64,000 nucleotides of DNA from positions 20,484,917 to 20,548,916 of the forward strand of contig NC_092571.1 of assembly GCF_037975245.1 (NCBI RefSeq), read 5' to 3'. A program made the position numbers and the translations under genes. Below the pieces are notes generated by a model that was given only the letters and a program-made list of their open reading frames with translations, was not told where the DNA came from and searched no databases. Shown piece by piece: positions 12,502-24,916 of the stretch; the stretch's first letter is position 1; the number at the start of each line of letters is the position of its first letter. This DNA is from Apostichopus japonicus. Taxonomy: Eukaryota; Echinodermata; Holothuroidea; Aspidochirotida; Stichopodidae.

Positions 12502-14441
12502 TCACAGTTCATCCTCCAAATCATCTTCCCCTGCATCAACAATCTCAACATCTTCTTGGAAGTTGCTGCAATTTCTATATTTACATAGGTCTGTACACGG
12601 TAGTTGTGCATTCATTCAGGAACATCTTCCTTTAAGACATTTGCCGACTCTACAGCTACTGCTGACACACTGAAGCAAAACATCTGGGTCAGGTGGCTTC
12701 GTCATCCAAGTGATTATAAGGTCATCATTTTCAAGTTTACATCCATGTCCCTCTGGTGAGAGTGCATCAATCCTTGGCTGCAATGCCCTACTGTGAATAG
12801 CAGCCTGGTTGGTGCAGTGCTTAACATGCTGGATCAGAGCATCTTTTGTTGGTGGTAAACTCTGCTCTGAGGAGGAGATGAACAGAACACCTTGTACCAT
12901 GAAATTGGATATTTTTGAGTCTCACATTTTATGATGGGGTACCAATATAATTACAATTCAGCTAGAAATATGTTGCAAATTTCTTTAATAATTTCAATGG
13001 AAAGATTAACCTGATATTGCACCTCAAAGTGTTTAGAGAATTTTTTAATTTTCCTTGGGGGAGGACCCCCATATTCCAAAAGTCCTAGATCCACCCCTGA
13101 ACACTCAATGAACCACACATTGAAGAGAGTACTTTACCTTTCAAGATCTGTATGTCTTCCTTGTCAAGAATTGTATCTAGTTTCTTCAACATAGAGAGTG
13201 GTACCTCACTTCAATGGCAACACGGTCTTTTCCTCTTATATTCATAAAATCTGGGCTCATCTTTTTTCCGCTCTGCTGCTTGTCGAAGCAATACCTTAAT
13301 AAAATGAAATAAAAAAAGCAAATTGTTTTGCATTTTCTGTTGATCAAAATGTAAGTTTGAACAAATAAGAACTAAGACAATTTTATTTATATACCATGTG
13401 ATCTGCTCATCTTCTATGGACAAACAAAGACACATTCAAATTTTGCAAACCAGTGTCATGCAAAAAAGAATTAAAACAGGCTTTTTTTGACAGTACAGTA
13501 CATTATCTCTTAATGTTATGGTTTAAATTATACAATGGTAGATTATATCTGTTACTAATAATAAAGGAGACAGATACTTGTTCATTTTGGTAAAGCTAGA
13601 CAGGCTGACCATAAGACCTTGCAAACCTAACCTTATTGCACCTTTGTTACACTTATTTCTCTAACTAATATCATTCAAATAAAGGGCCACAGTAAGAAAA
13701 CTATGAAGCCTGTATTTAACACTTAGGCTAGTGCCCCAGATGGAGAATTTGAAACAAATTTCCGTTCCTACCACCTTATAACAAAACAAATCAGATGACC
13801 ATGCCACTAAGTAATTATATTATGTTCAGGTCCAACACTGTGCCCTTTGACTTGGATTCTATCCCTTAAGAGCTACTGATCTTGCATTATGCAACTTCTC
13901 TTAACACTTCAACTATGCCACAGAAGTACAAGTAGAGTCGTGTAGTATGCTTAGGCTTACCTCCATCGAAAGTCTCTGCCTGCTGCAGCTTGTCCCGTTT
14001 GCAACGCCTAGTAATGTATTGTTTCTTTTCCCACATATAATAAATTGAACAGGCAATACACCAGAGCTTCTGCTTGGTTTCCTCGATCTTTTCCGTCAAT
14101 TCTTCGTTTAAAATCATATGGGGTCTCCTCTGGAACTGTCCGTTTTCTTGCAGCAATGTGCTTGCTATCAATGAACCGCCTGTAACACTTATCGTGGAAC
14201 CCCATCATACTATGCTGTTGAACACACGCTTGATCGTAGCAGGCCATGGAGTAATCAGTAGTACGGCGATATCACTGTCTCCGCCGCTGAGATTAAGCCA
14301 ATCTTTAGCGCAGGAAGTAACTTTATTCCATCGTTTATTCGTCAGTGCCTTAAATGCTTCAAATTTTACAGATTCAATGTGCACTGAGCACTGTAGATTT
14401 CCGTGTGTCGGAGACTGACTAGCGCCCGTGGGAGCCGCCAT
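12502..14441 (-). pseudogene. Transposon-encoded protein with C-terminal tesmin-like CXC domain, broken
   Basis: Read on the minus strand, pieces of one protein appear in several frames. The first is MAAPTGASQSPTHGNLQC.. (14,441-14,205). Next is a segment with GFHDKCYRRFIDSK (frame shifted, 14,247-14,008), then CIACSIYYMWEKKQYITR and KRDKLQQAETFDGG in a third frame, ending at a plausible donor G|GTAAGC near 13,963. A second exon at about 13,290-13,137 encodes LLRQAAERKKDE and, after a shift, RGKDRVAIEVRYH followed by stops. The last exon (from about 12,900) carries LPPTKDALIQH, GHGCKLEND, ITWMTKPPDPD and a Cys cluster. An in-frame TGA at 12,616-12,618 interrupts that cluster, after which PCTDLCKYRNCSN continues in frame to a stop at 12,502. 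The order matches a recurrent family of metazoan repeat-encoded proteins with a TSO1/tesmin-like CXC tail. Frameshifts and stops indicate decay. Confidence 0.6.
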
Positions 14442-14688
14442 GTTTGTTGTTTTCTACAAAGATTGCACACAGAACTCATGGCTCATTGGACAATTCATAT
14501 CACATGGTACAGATATCTCACTGGCGCACAACTTTTGAACGTAAAACGGCAGGTTTCTTAACATACGCAATAAAAAATATAGTTCGATCTTTCGAGCGGA
14601 ATTGCAAAAAAACTGCAGGAAAGTACATGGAGAACTTTTGGATCATTAATCTTAGTTAATTTATGTATTCAATGCTGTAGAGAAATTT

Positions 14689-14743
14689 TAGACCCGCAGT
14701 TGCTGGAACGAAACAAGCGAATTTCGACCTTCAGCTGATGGCC
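14689..14743 (-). repeat. Right terminal inverted repeat of the 4.1-kb transposon
   Basis: Inverted partner of 10,627-10,690; see that entry. The broken gene's first ATG lies about 250 bp inside this end, so promoter activity for it is expected here. Confidence 0.8.
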
Positions 14744-16175
14744 TAGTAGTGAATCGATGAGATATCGATTCTTTTTTAATTCAACGACGAGGTTGTTGCT
14801 AAGCTTCTGTCAAATTCGTAACGATTCTTTTGTCCTTGGCACTTCAATAACATCATCAGTAAAAGCTCAACACCTACGAAAGACATGATAATGTGATATA
14901 GTTTCCATATGTATAAAGTACATTATACTTCAATATATACAGCATTACGTGTAATGATAGAATTGCAGATCCATTATGTTTGTATATTCAAAGACCAGTG
15001 TCTGTTGTCGTGGTAACGACGCCATTTTGTGCGTTTGGCGTTCCTTACACAAGAAGGTTGCTCCATCATCGAGCAACTAAGGTGGGAGGAGGCCAGTGGA
15101 GGGGGAAGGAGGGTGGTGGGCAGGGAGGGAGAGAGGGTTGGTTCATCCAGTCATATGGCGAGATCTTAAAAACTGAGCATCTGATGCATTCCTATACACG
15201 AACATTTAAAGGTCATTTTTGACACGGTTCATGAGAGGTTATTGATTTCCTGATAAGTTTTGGAAATCATTGGGCCTAATTCAAGGTCATAGGCGCACTG
15301 CTCGATTTCCATATGTGCGGAGTGAGATAGGAAATGTTGGATTGTCAGTGCAATAGAAGGTCTATAGTCTACCATAATAGAGCGAAAGAAAGGTATTGTC
15401 TGGTCCAGGTCTCTCCCGGATCTTGTGTGTTTGTCGAAAAGATGGATTCAATCCATCTTCCAAACTTGTGTTTTTTTGTTGGTCTCATTTCGAGGATGTG
15501 AATTCCATTTTTCTGTAACTGTTTGGGCCACACGTGCGTATCATAGGTATGTATGAACTAGTGTATGTGTATTTGAACAACAGGACTATACAGTGTCGTC
15601 TGGTGCATGTCGAAGACCTAACTGTACACCTGATTGGAACTAACTTTGCCATAAGACCAGTTAATACAGAATGTATTTCGGCAATGTGTAAGCTTCCCTA
15701 TATTGCTCCATCACGTAAAAGATTAATGTCAAAACAGACTTTCAGAATATATTACTCACAAGTCAAACTCCTACAAAATAGTAACATTTGAGTACAGGAT
15801 TTCTTTCTATATCATATTTTGGTTTTCAAAATAGGCCCGTGCACCCTTTTAAATTGTGAGAATGAAACTTTTCAGTTTGCGTCGTCGTCTGATTCTAGCT
15901 CCAGGCTTAATTGTTGATTTGAATCCATGACTGAACTCAATCACTGTTAGCTGTTGATGAAATGAAATTATTATGTCAACAAGTATTTTTTTCTGGCTTT
16001 TTTCATGTATACAAAATATGGAAACCAATGATGAATTCCAACACCAATTGTCCTTGAAAAAAACTTGTTATAAATTGTTATATGATACCATATATATATA
16101 TAATGTATTTATATATATATATGTATTTATATATATTTATATATATATATATAGTTATATATATATTTATATATA

Positions 16176-16227
<52 letters not shown>

Positions 16228-16393
16228 TACATATATATATAGAAATATATATATATATATATATTTGCCATTTTGAATTTTAAAAGGGCATTACAGTCTG
16301 GGAGCTTTCCACTGTTTACACTTTTTCTCAACTTGTATATCTTCCAATGTTGTAACATAAACATACAAACCTTTTTTTTCGCTTTCTGTCCAG
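14744..16393. other. Intergenic, upstream of the TRIM gene
   Basis: No credible gene. It contains a G-rich tract (15,080-15,138) and a TA microsatellite (16,086-16,264). A noncoding first exon of the TRIM gene could lie here or further upstream, because the first coding exon begins at a splice acceptor. Confidence 0.5.
16086..16264. repeat. TA-rich microsatellite
   Basis: About 180 bp of TA repeat interrupted by GTATTTATA and TGTATATGTG variants, 130 bp upstream of the TRIM acceptor. Confidence 0.85.
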
Positions 16394-16416
16394 GCTAATC
16401 CAGCTCATAGGCAAAC
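16394..16416 (+). other. 5' UTR start of TRIM exon at a splice acceptor
   Basis: A poly-T tract followed by CGCTTTCTGTCCAG ends at 16,393, with the ATG (context AAACATGG) 23 bases later. The transcript therefore probably begins with an unlocated noncoding exon upstream. Confidence 0.65.
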
Positions 16417-19400
16417 ATGGACCATTTAGAGAAGGAACTGTTGTGCCCGATTTGTGGTGACTTTTTCACCAACCCAGTGTTGTTACCATGCCAACACAAC
16501 ATATGTCATGGATGCATTAGACAGAGGATTTTCGGTAGCTCGCTACTGAACACTTCCTTCAATGGAAGCACCCAATCAATTGACAGCATCTGCAAATCAC
16601 CACCTTTGGTTTCTCCTACGTCACCATCGCCACTGCACTCGTCCAATCCCAGCACGCCACGTAGCACTACTTCAGAAACCAAAGCACCCACATCGAAGAG
16701 CAGTTCAGGCCGAAAGCCTTTAAAAAGATCGAAAACTATTTCCGGTAGACCTGCGAGTGCAGTGGATTCATCTGTGACAGACGGTGACATCGGTCGCTGT
16801 AGAAGGGACTCTCTTGGTGGCGCTCGATCTCCTAGGTAAACATTTCTGACTTGTTGAAGATAACAGTAGCAAACGATATCAAACAGGTTTGATGAAACTT
16901 TAAACCATGAAAGCTGCACCCAAGCCCGCAAAACAGGTGTTCGTTACGTGCTATACATTATCAACGTATTATGTGTACGCTGTTATGAATATACAGTGGT
17001 GTGCCCGCGACTGTCGTACATTAATATGCTTAACATCCGAAATGAAAACTCATTAATTTTCATGCATACTTTATCAACGACAGTCAGTTGGGACAGTTTG
17101 CTAATGCCAATACCACTCTAAACTGTCCTCATGTATCATGCTTCAAAGCAGTCATACTAACAGTATGAACAGTTCCTAACCTTTATCTGATAGAAACATG
17201 ATATTCATACTGTTCATACTGACAATACAAGTGCTTTGAAGCAGGACATTTAAGAACTGTATTAAAAAAAATGTCCCAACTTGGTGCTAACTACGCAGAG
17301 TATAGTTAGAAAGGTTGTGGTGGTTGCATAAATCACAGTACTGGCTGTTAAACGCATGTCCACAGTTGATTCTAGTAACTTATTTTCATGTGCTGCCAGT
17401 GAAAGCTGTGATGAATCGCTCCTTGGATATAATGGGGATCTTCAAGCTTTTGAGCGGAGGGCGCTGTCTTATCGGTCCAAATAGAGTTCCTTTATAGAGA
17501 CAAATAGAGTTCTCTATAAAGGAACTCTAGGTCCAAACAAACCGTCTATCTCTATATACGACTTGGGTCCGGATAGTTAAGATACCGCTATAGGTCCTAA
17601 TGCGCGTTGTCTATCCTGTTAACATATCTCAAAAGAAAATAACTCAAAGAAGCTTTCTGATTGGTTGAAGACCAGACATGTGTAAAGTTGCCAAACGAGC
17701 GGTTGGCAACATTGCTTGTCTAAAATATTCTTTAAAAAAATATTAGGCTATGTTCGTTCGAATGTGTCACACGATATGTAAATTAGGCTGTGTGCAGGTA
17801 CTTTTTCCACTGCAGAAGTGTCTGACAGAGAATCACCAAGGGAACTTTCAGTGATTTCAGACACTGTAGCTTGCAAGTTTCGCAGAACTGGAAAGGACCT
17901 GTTAATTTAGGGCGTGACTTATGGAGATCCCCATTAGTCTTCATGAAAATGGAATTTGGGAAAAAAACTCGTTATGGAAACTGACAGACAGGTGTGCACG
18001 CCCATAATAAATCCTCCAAGACACCCCCCCCCCCCCCACACACACACACGCTCGGCTCTGGTTCCGAATAGCCCCATCTGTTAAACCTCGTTGAAAATGC
18101 GCACAGGACTGTAATATTACTTCATTTCTTTCAGGCGACCTGTCTTGAGTAGAACGCAGAGTCAACGAGTGACGTCATTCTTTTGCCCATCCTGCCAATC
18201 TGACATAGAACTTGGTGAGAAGGGACTCAGGGGCTTGTACAGGAATTTCGCACTAGAGGTGATAGTAGATAGGTATGCACTTTATCACTTACTTATACGG
18301 TACCTATATTCACGAACGCTACTACTTCTTTGTATAAACAAGGTTTACACAACCATCAAAGAAGAATATGACCCATTACAAGATATTTAGATATATTTTA
18401 CTATGTTCATAATTTCGTGTAAAGCACGTAGAAATGGGCTCAGGAGGGTGGGGTGGGTGGCAAGTATAGGACAAAGATTCATCCCAATCTCTATCTACAA
18501 GGACTTCCCTGTCAGATACAGCACCCCCCCCCCTCCTCCCCCACCACACACACACTTCTTCCTTTGCGCCCTTTATCTATTCTCATATAAATGAGATCTG
18601 GTTGTAACGGGATGATAACACCCTTCACTGTTCAATATATTTCCAGTTCTATATGTCTTTTGCTGACTAGTTTGCAGCATTAATGTTGCAGCAACAGATG
18701 TGTTCACTTTCTGTCCATGGTCTTCATTTCGGTATGTCATACTCAGTGATAACCACATTCTGACGAAATTATTCTGTTCACAGATTTAAATTAGAGGTAA
18801 AAAAAGCTATGCGCGTGCCGTGCGGTTCTTGCAAGAAGTCACCCGCACAGGACGCTACTAAGAGCTGTCTTGACTGCAAGGCTAGTTTCTGCAACGAATG
18901 TTTCAAAAGAGTCCACCCTTGGGGCACTGGGAGGGCTCAACACGAATACATTGGACCAACGCACAACTACAGACCCAAGGTTAGCTACTGTATGATGTTT
19001 TTTTCCCTTCATTTTCCTACATTTTTTCTATAAAAAATACATTATATTATTTTAATGGTAATGATGCCATATGCATCGCTGTTATATGAGTGTTTCTCGA
19101 GAGGATGCATATTAATTGTTTTCGGCCCGACCGTTTGACCAAGATTAGAGTATGGATGAAATGTACTATCGATTGCCGTTTTGCCATAATAGGTCAAGGT
19201 TCATGTCAGCTGAATTACATCCACATACACAGTGTAGAGTATGTGCAGCCTGATCGTATATCAAAGGTGTATTTGTTGTCATGACATTCATTAAACGCAG
19301 TCTTAAGACAACCTTAAACGTTGCTTCACTGCAGGTTATACAGATATTCGACATTCCATAAGATCCCACTGCTGACACCATTGTGGTATTTTTTCTTTCA

Positions 19401-22400
19401 TCTTTCCATGTTACTTAGACCCTCATGTGCACAGATCACCCTGATGAGAAGGTCACAATGTATTGTGAAGGATGCAAGAAACCAATCTGTCGCATCTGCA
19501 AGTTTACTGGTAACCACAAACAGCACAAGGTATCAGTCATAGAAAGAAAATACACAGTTCAGAAGGTGAGTTAGTAAATGATAGACCTACATGTTCCTCG
19601 AGTACAACAACAACATGAGTACGTGTATACATTAACAATTCTCTCTTTATCATGAAAGCGAGTACAAGGCCCAATGCACAAGTAATCTTGATATCTATAC
19701 TAGATTTCCAAAATGCCCCCGACTGATTAGAGTACACATCCATTTTGACAATCAGCTATGCTAGAGTACCGTACGAGTACACCTATGCGGACTCAATATA
19801 CGACTAATAAATGAATGATCTTTTCCGTTGTTATTTCATTCATCATCTTCCCTGAAAAAAGGACAAACCGTAGAAAGGCGCACATTGTTCTATAACGTAA
19901 CAGTTCTTTATCGAACCTAATGTTATAAATTTGTACAGGCTTTTACATGATCGACGTTATCATCGAGACTGACTGTGGATGATGACGTAATCGGCTGGCA
20001 ACCAGAGAGATGTATAGATGAATAGCATTCTTCATTTACATGATAAAGCTAAGTACAAAAATCAGCGAATTGGAGCTACTGGTTATTTACGCGCGATATT
20101 TAAATCGTTAACAAAGACTATGCAATATTAACGCAACATGAAATTTACATCCAAGTCTCGTTTTTTTTTCATTTTCAAGGAAAAACTAGAACAAATTTTG
20201 GACACAATTCGAGAACGGCAAAAGGTTCTGTGGAATCGAATGAAGGAACTACAGACCTTACTGCAAGATGCACAGGTAAAGAGAATCCGCCCAGTGTCGA
20301 CCTGCAATGCCAAATATAATATAGACAAAGGCCTAGAAGCTGTACTATAGAATCTTGAATATCTAGACTGCGCCGAAAGTTGGTGAAAGTAGAGGTTGGA
20401 GGAAGTTGTATCTTGATCCACAAGAACCGTTATTTTTTGTGGGGGTCAAAGTTCACAGAGATCTTATTCGGAAAACTTGCAAACACCATTAATTCCAACA
20501 GTGTAGCATAGGTGTAGAGTCATATTTCTGTAGAGATGAAAGGTCGTTTGAGATCAATAGAGGTCATAGTGGGAAAATCTTGAACTTAATTGAACATCAA
20601 ACCTTTGTAAGTGCACGTGTGCTAATGTTCATATGAGTTCAAGAGGTAATATGACATCCTTGTGAACAGATTCCACAATAGTGCAGGAACCTTGCTGATT
20701 ATGAGAACTCAGCAGTGGTCAAGGCTTGAAAATCTTGTCAGCAATGTAACATTCCATATTCTCATGTGAAATGTGTCAAGGAATCAATATGCCAGTTTGC
20801 TCTTTTCTTCTTTATCACAGAAACGGCGTTTGTGTTTTCTTGTAATCATATACGTTTCACTAGAAACTGTTTTGGTTTATGTCTCTTTCGACACACATAT
20901 TATATACAATGTATTCGTACCTCTGCCGAAGTACCCATGCCAATAATATACCAGTAGTTATAAGCACAAACTGGCGTTTGTAGACCTAATTATAGGCCTA
21001 ATTTATAGTCTAATTATACCCCTGACTGTACCATTTAACGGCAAAACTTTCCTTATAAAATCTTTCATTCGCCTCTGGCCCTTCCATAAAAGTTCTACCT
21101 AAATCAGCCAGGGGGATTTAGAATCCCCCAACCCCCCCCCCCCAACCCCCTTCTCATCCACCTGTGATATTCTGTGCGTACCACTGAGCATAATCTTGTC
21201 AATTTCAAATATCTTTGCCCCATCTCTGTGTCGATGTTTGTTTACCGCACACCGACTATACCAGGAATACCTATAATAGAATATTATATACACAGATCAA
21301 TGAACTGTTCCCTTTCCTTGGATTTCATCCGCTGTTCGATCCTAGTTCAATATTGGGTCAGTCTTTAAAGACAAGAAGATCAAATCTTTGCAAGCTGAAG
21401 ACTGTTGTATTCCTTTACTTAACCCCCCCCCCCCCCCAAGAAAAAGGACATCTTGATGTATTTCCAATGGGAATTCACAATACTGAGTAGGCCTACTTCG
21501 ATTCCTGACATCAAACCCTTGTTTGGCGGTAAAAGTGGAATCTAGTTGGTAAAAGACTGAACAAAACACTTGAATGGAACACTTGACCTAATCTACTAAG
21601 CTAAGAGGAAAAGAAATTGAAGAAGATACTAAATTAGGTCTTTTTTCCGAAAGAGAACTAATTTAAGGTGGACTCTCCAGAGAACAGAAATACGTATTTT
21701 CCAATTTCTAAGCTGTACTTTTTCGTGGTTCTTAGTTCATTCATATCGAAATGCTACCGTGGATGAAAACAAAAATATACTCGGTAAAATTGTGAGGTCC
21801 AGATTTTAGCATGCATATTAATTAACTAACTAGACTCGATAAGTCAAATTGTAAACTTACTTGTTTTCAGAATGCTGGGACAAATGCAAAAGATGAACTC
21901 ACTTCAACAACGGAGAAAATACTGACATTTTTGAATGACAGAAAGGCAACCCTTACGCAATGTGTCGACGGTGAGGTTGAAATAACGGTAGCTAACTTCG
22001 AGTCGCAGTTGTCACGTATTCAAGAATCTCTCAGCGCGTGTGGCGTCGCTGACTTAGCCAGTGAGATGTTAAAGGAAACAGACAAGGCTTGCTTTATTCA
22101 AGCTGTAAGACCTCTCTTTGGAAGGTATTTGTTCAGTTTTATCGGTTTTGGATGATTATTTCACTTGTCAGAGTAAAGGCCCATCCAATCACGTTATATG
22201 TAATTGGTGCTTGGGTTAAGTAACGTCCCAAAAATAAAAGCAGAAGCCAGTCCAACCTATAACGTAATAGAGATACATGTGCTGGACAACTCTTTAATTA
22301 AACAGCTGATAAAAGTATGTACTCTGTTTAGGAGATATGACAGTATTATTGTTTTGTCACACCACCAAAGACTTGAGCAAGTCTAGATTTGACGTCACAG

Positions 22401-24911
22401 AGTATCGTTACCTTTAATTATTACAAAGTTTTATACTTCACAGTTCTTAACTTGACATAATACTGGCACTGGCTTTGGGGTTATGGTATTTTACTTCAGC
22501 TTGAAAAGTATCAATGGAAAAAGAGGGTTGGGTGGGAAGGTTTGACCTTGATGTAACACATTGACAAATTGCACCATCCCCCTCGCCCCCCCCCCCCGCC
22601 CCCGCCCTCCGATACAACTTTCAATCCCAGTTCCTCCCATACGGATGATCCAGTTCTTCGTCAGATATTTGGTAGAGTCTCTATTACAAAAACCTTTTAT
22701 GATTAAAGGTGATTGTAAGGTTCGCTTCTTCCTTTAAAATCTTTATGGAGGTAATGGTCACTTGCAGCAGTGTTATTATATGGCTTGTATGAAAGTAAAT
22801 AAATTATAAATTAAATTAATTAATTATCAAATCAATTTTCCGGGGATGGGCAAAATATTGATTTGGTGGGGGAAGGGGTGGGGCTGGTGGGGGGGGGGGG
22901 CTGGGGGCACACTTGAAGATGTGTGTCAGATTTTGGTATCAGTTTGACCATATGTGTCAGAAGGAGTGCAAAATGTCAATTATAAAGATATTAGAGATTC
23001 TCATTTCTGTGCATTTTGCTTTGCAGGTTAACAGACGTAGCCAAAGGCTTGAAAGAAGCAGCGGTTGTGAATTCAAGTCAGGTTAACATTCCATCTTTCA
23101 GTCTTCGTATCGATGAATCACTCCGAAACAGTGACAGCATGAAGTATCTGGAAGGTAAAGATAATCTTATTTAAAGTACTACGGACACCTTTATCCAACT
23201 CGCCCCATATTCAGTACATTTGTCGTGTGTGATTATCTCATTCACATAGGGTTGAAAGTTTTCGAAAAGCCCTTTTCGTTTACATTATTATTTTTTTTAT
23301 TAGTATTGTTGTTGTTATTGTTTTTATTGTTGTTATTTTTTATACATTATTGTTATTAGTATTGTTGTTAAGTATATTGTTTTCTCTATTCTTTAGTACC
23401 TACAGCCCCAACCTTAAATGGGGCGGAGTGTCGCAATTACGATGACACCTATGTCAAATGGAACCATCCGGCAGATGTTAGTGGCGCTGTTGATACATAT
23501 ACTCTGGAATATCGTAAACATATTGAAGACAAGAAACCTCAACCAACTACTTTAAGAATTGGCGTTGATGACGTCGTACCAGAGCACACAGACTGGCTAA
23601 CGATTAGAAATATAAAAGAAACGTACTACGTCATTTCCGGTCTTGATGTGGATTCTACTTACCAGTTTAAAGTGAGGGCGACAAATTGCAAAGGTGATGG
23701 TCCATACAGCGAGGTAGTGGAATTGAACACTGTCAGGGCTGCAGGTTGGTAACATTTTCCTCACAACTCTATTACCGATCTCCTCTAATATCATGTACTT
23801 TCCGATTTACCTTAGTAGCGTTTTAGCATTGCGCCCTCAATACCACATTTCGAGTCATCACCCACGTGCCTTTCCTTCCGAACCTATCACTTTGACGAGA
23901 GAAAAAAAAACACCTGTGTTAGCATAAGAATTTACATCTAGACAAAATCAAGTTAGTTTTGCGTTGTTCGAAGTTTTGATCCAGATTTTCAAGCACTTTC
24001 TTAAAGTCCTTTGAAGTTTTTTTCATATTTTGTGACTCTTGAAAAGTTTCGTTAGACGTGTGCCTTGTGTGCACGACATAATCTGATGACAGCAGTGATG
24101 GTAGCAGCCCAGCGCGCAGGTATAGCTTGTATATTGTATTCATCTACCTTCGTCTTCTTTCGATCAAGAAGATTGTACAAGGAAAACCTCTTTGGTCACG
24201 ATTGAATTCTAAATATTAATATTTCTTCTGTTTTCAGTCCCTAAACTCCATTGGATGACGTCCAAAGGCAATTCCAAGCACTCGTTCGTCAATATTTCAC
24301 AGGATGGTCAGTCCATCAAAATCGGACGAAACTTTCGTGGTGTAGAGTTTGACCCGTTGTCACCAATGGTTGAAAATCCCGTCCATATCATCAACGAAAA
24401 GAAACTTATGTCCGCAAATCATTACTGGGAGATTAGACTCTCTGATTGGCAGTCAGTCGCCCATGTGGGCATTGTGAGTGAGGAGTCTGCGCAACAACTC
24501 CGTTACCGTGACAACGGAAACGAAAATGGCGACCACGATAGCGGACATGATAGTGCTGACGAATCTGATCAAACTGAAAGTGGACCCGATTACCTTTCAT
24601 CAGTAACATTTGCTAAAGGAATGCTCTGTTGCCATGGTAATAAAAAGGGTGGTAAGTTTGCCAACAGACGAATTTCCGTTGTGGGAGTACTCTTGAATTC
24701 AAAAGAGGGAAAAGTTACTTATTCAGATGCTACCGACCGCTGCGTTTTAGCGGAACAGAAGTGTATAACAGAGGGCGCTGTTCCAGCCTTCACCCTTTGG
24801 GGTGAGGGCAGCATTCATGTAAATACGATACAACACGATCTCTTGTTAAAATCAGAGAACACGATCAGTAACAATAACAACAATGTGCCTTATTGTGATA
24901 CAAAGATGTAA
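16417..24911 (+). CDS. TRIM36-like: TRIM36/TRIM46-like E3 ubiquitin ligase (RING-BB1-BB2-CC-COS-FN3-SPRY)
   Basis: Nine coding exons by splice sites: 16,417-16,835; 18,135-18,272; 18,784-18,979; 19,419-19,565; 20,180-20,275; 21,871-22,124; 23,027-23,154; 23,397-23,744; 24,238-24,911. Phases match at every junction and give 799 aa. The RING uses C10, C13, C25, H27, C30 and C33, then a ~120-residue Ser/Pro-rich insertion, then C157 and C160. B-box 1 starts at C199 ([16 protein letters not shown]), and B-box 2 is at about 254-295. The coiled coil is about 300-400 and the COS region about 405-460 (with [12 protein letters not shown] just before it). FN3 is about 462-560, and SPRY about 580-780 with an acidic loop containing DSGHDS. 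The domain order defines class C-I TRIMs, which bind microtubules and ubiquitinate substrates. [15 protein letters not shown] and the acidic loop point to TRIM36 over the MID proteins; TRIM46 is the nearest alternative. A polypyrimidine-CAG acceptor ends at 16,393, so a 5' noncoding exon is expected. Confidence 0.9.
17086..17281. mobile_element. MITE-like inverted-repeat element, copy 1
   Basis: The outer ends AGTTGGGACA and TGTCCCAACT are inverted. Inner arms ATGCTTCAAAGCA and GTGCTTTGAAGCA, then ..CATACTAACAGTATGAACAG and CTGTTCATACTGACAATAC, pair around a short centre. It lies in TRIM intron 1. A related element lies at 35,683-35,876. Confidence 0.7.
23278..23396 (+). repeat. TTG/TTA-rich low-complexity tract
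   Basis: An imperfect trinucleotide stretch of ATT and GTT ends directly at the acceptor of the FN3 exon and may serve as its polypyrimidine tract. Confidence 0.7.
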
Positions 24912-24916
24912 ATAAA
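24911..24916 (+). terminator. Polyadenylation signal AATAAA of the TRIM gene
   Basis: AATAAA overlaps the last base of the TAA stop codon. If used, the 3' UTR would be only a few tens of bases. A later site is possible because the next kilobase is AT-rich. Confidence 0.45.

Larger units (their letters stand above)
10627..14743 (-). mobile_element. Decayed DNA transposon with ~55-64-bp terminal inverted repeats
   Basis: The left end (10,627-10,690) and right end (14,689-14,743) are inverted copies. Both read GGCCATCAGCTGAAG from the outside, then diverge slightly, then share GTTTCGTTCCAGCAAC and CGGGTCTA. Each end is flanked by TA, consistent with a TA target duplication. The minus-strand half (12,502-14,441) contains a broken gene; the left half, about 10,700-12,450, has no recognisable coding. 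A separate element end matching AGTCCTAGATCCACCCCTG lies at about 13,080-13,098, within the intron of the broken gene, so the element is itself interrupted. I cannot assign the superfamily from sequence alone; the long TIRs and Cys-rich C-terminal protein are the useful search keys. Confidence 0.75.

Noticed and set aside
14074-14418. 114-aa plus-strand ORF
   Set aside because: It is antisense to the transposon gene, whose minus-strand frames carry recognisable motifs.
15003-15019. GTTGTCGTGGTAACGAC as a second X-box
   Set aside because: One half-site departs from the RFX consensus and no promoter-like context follows.
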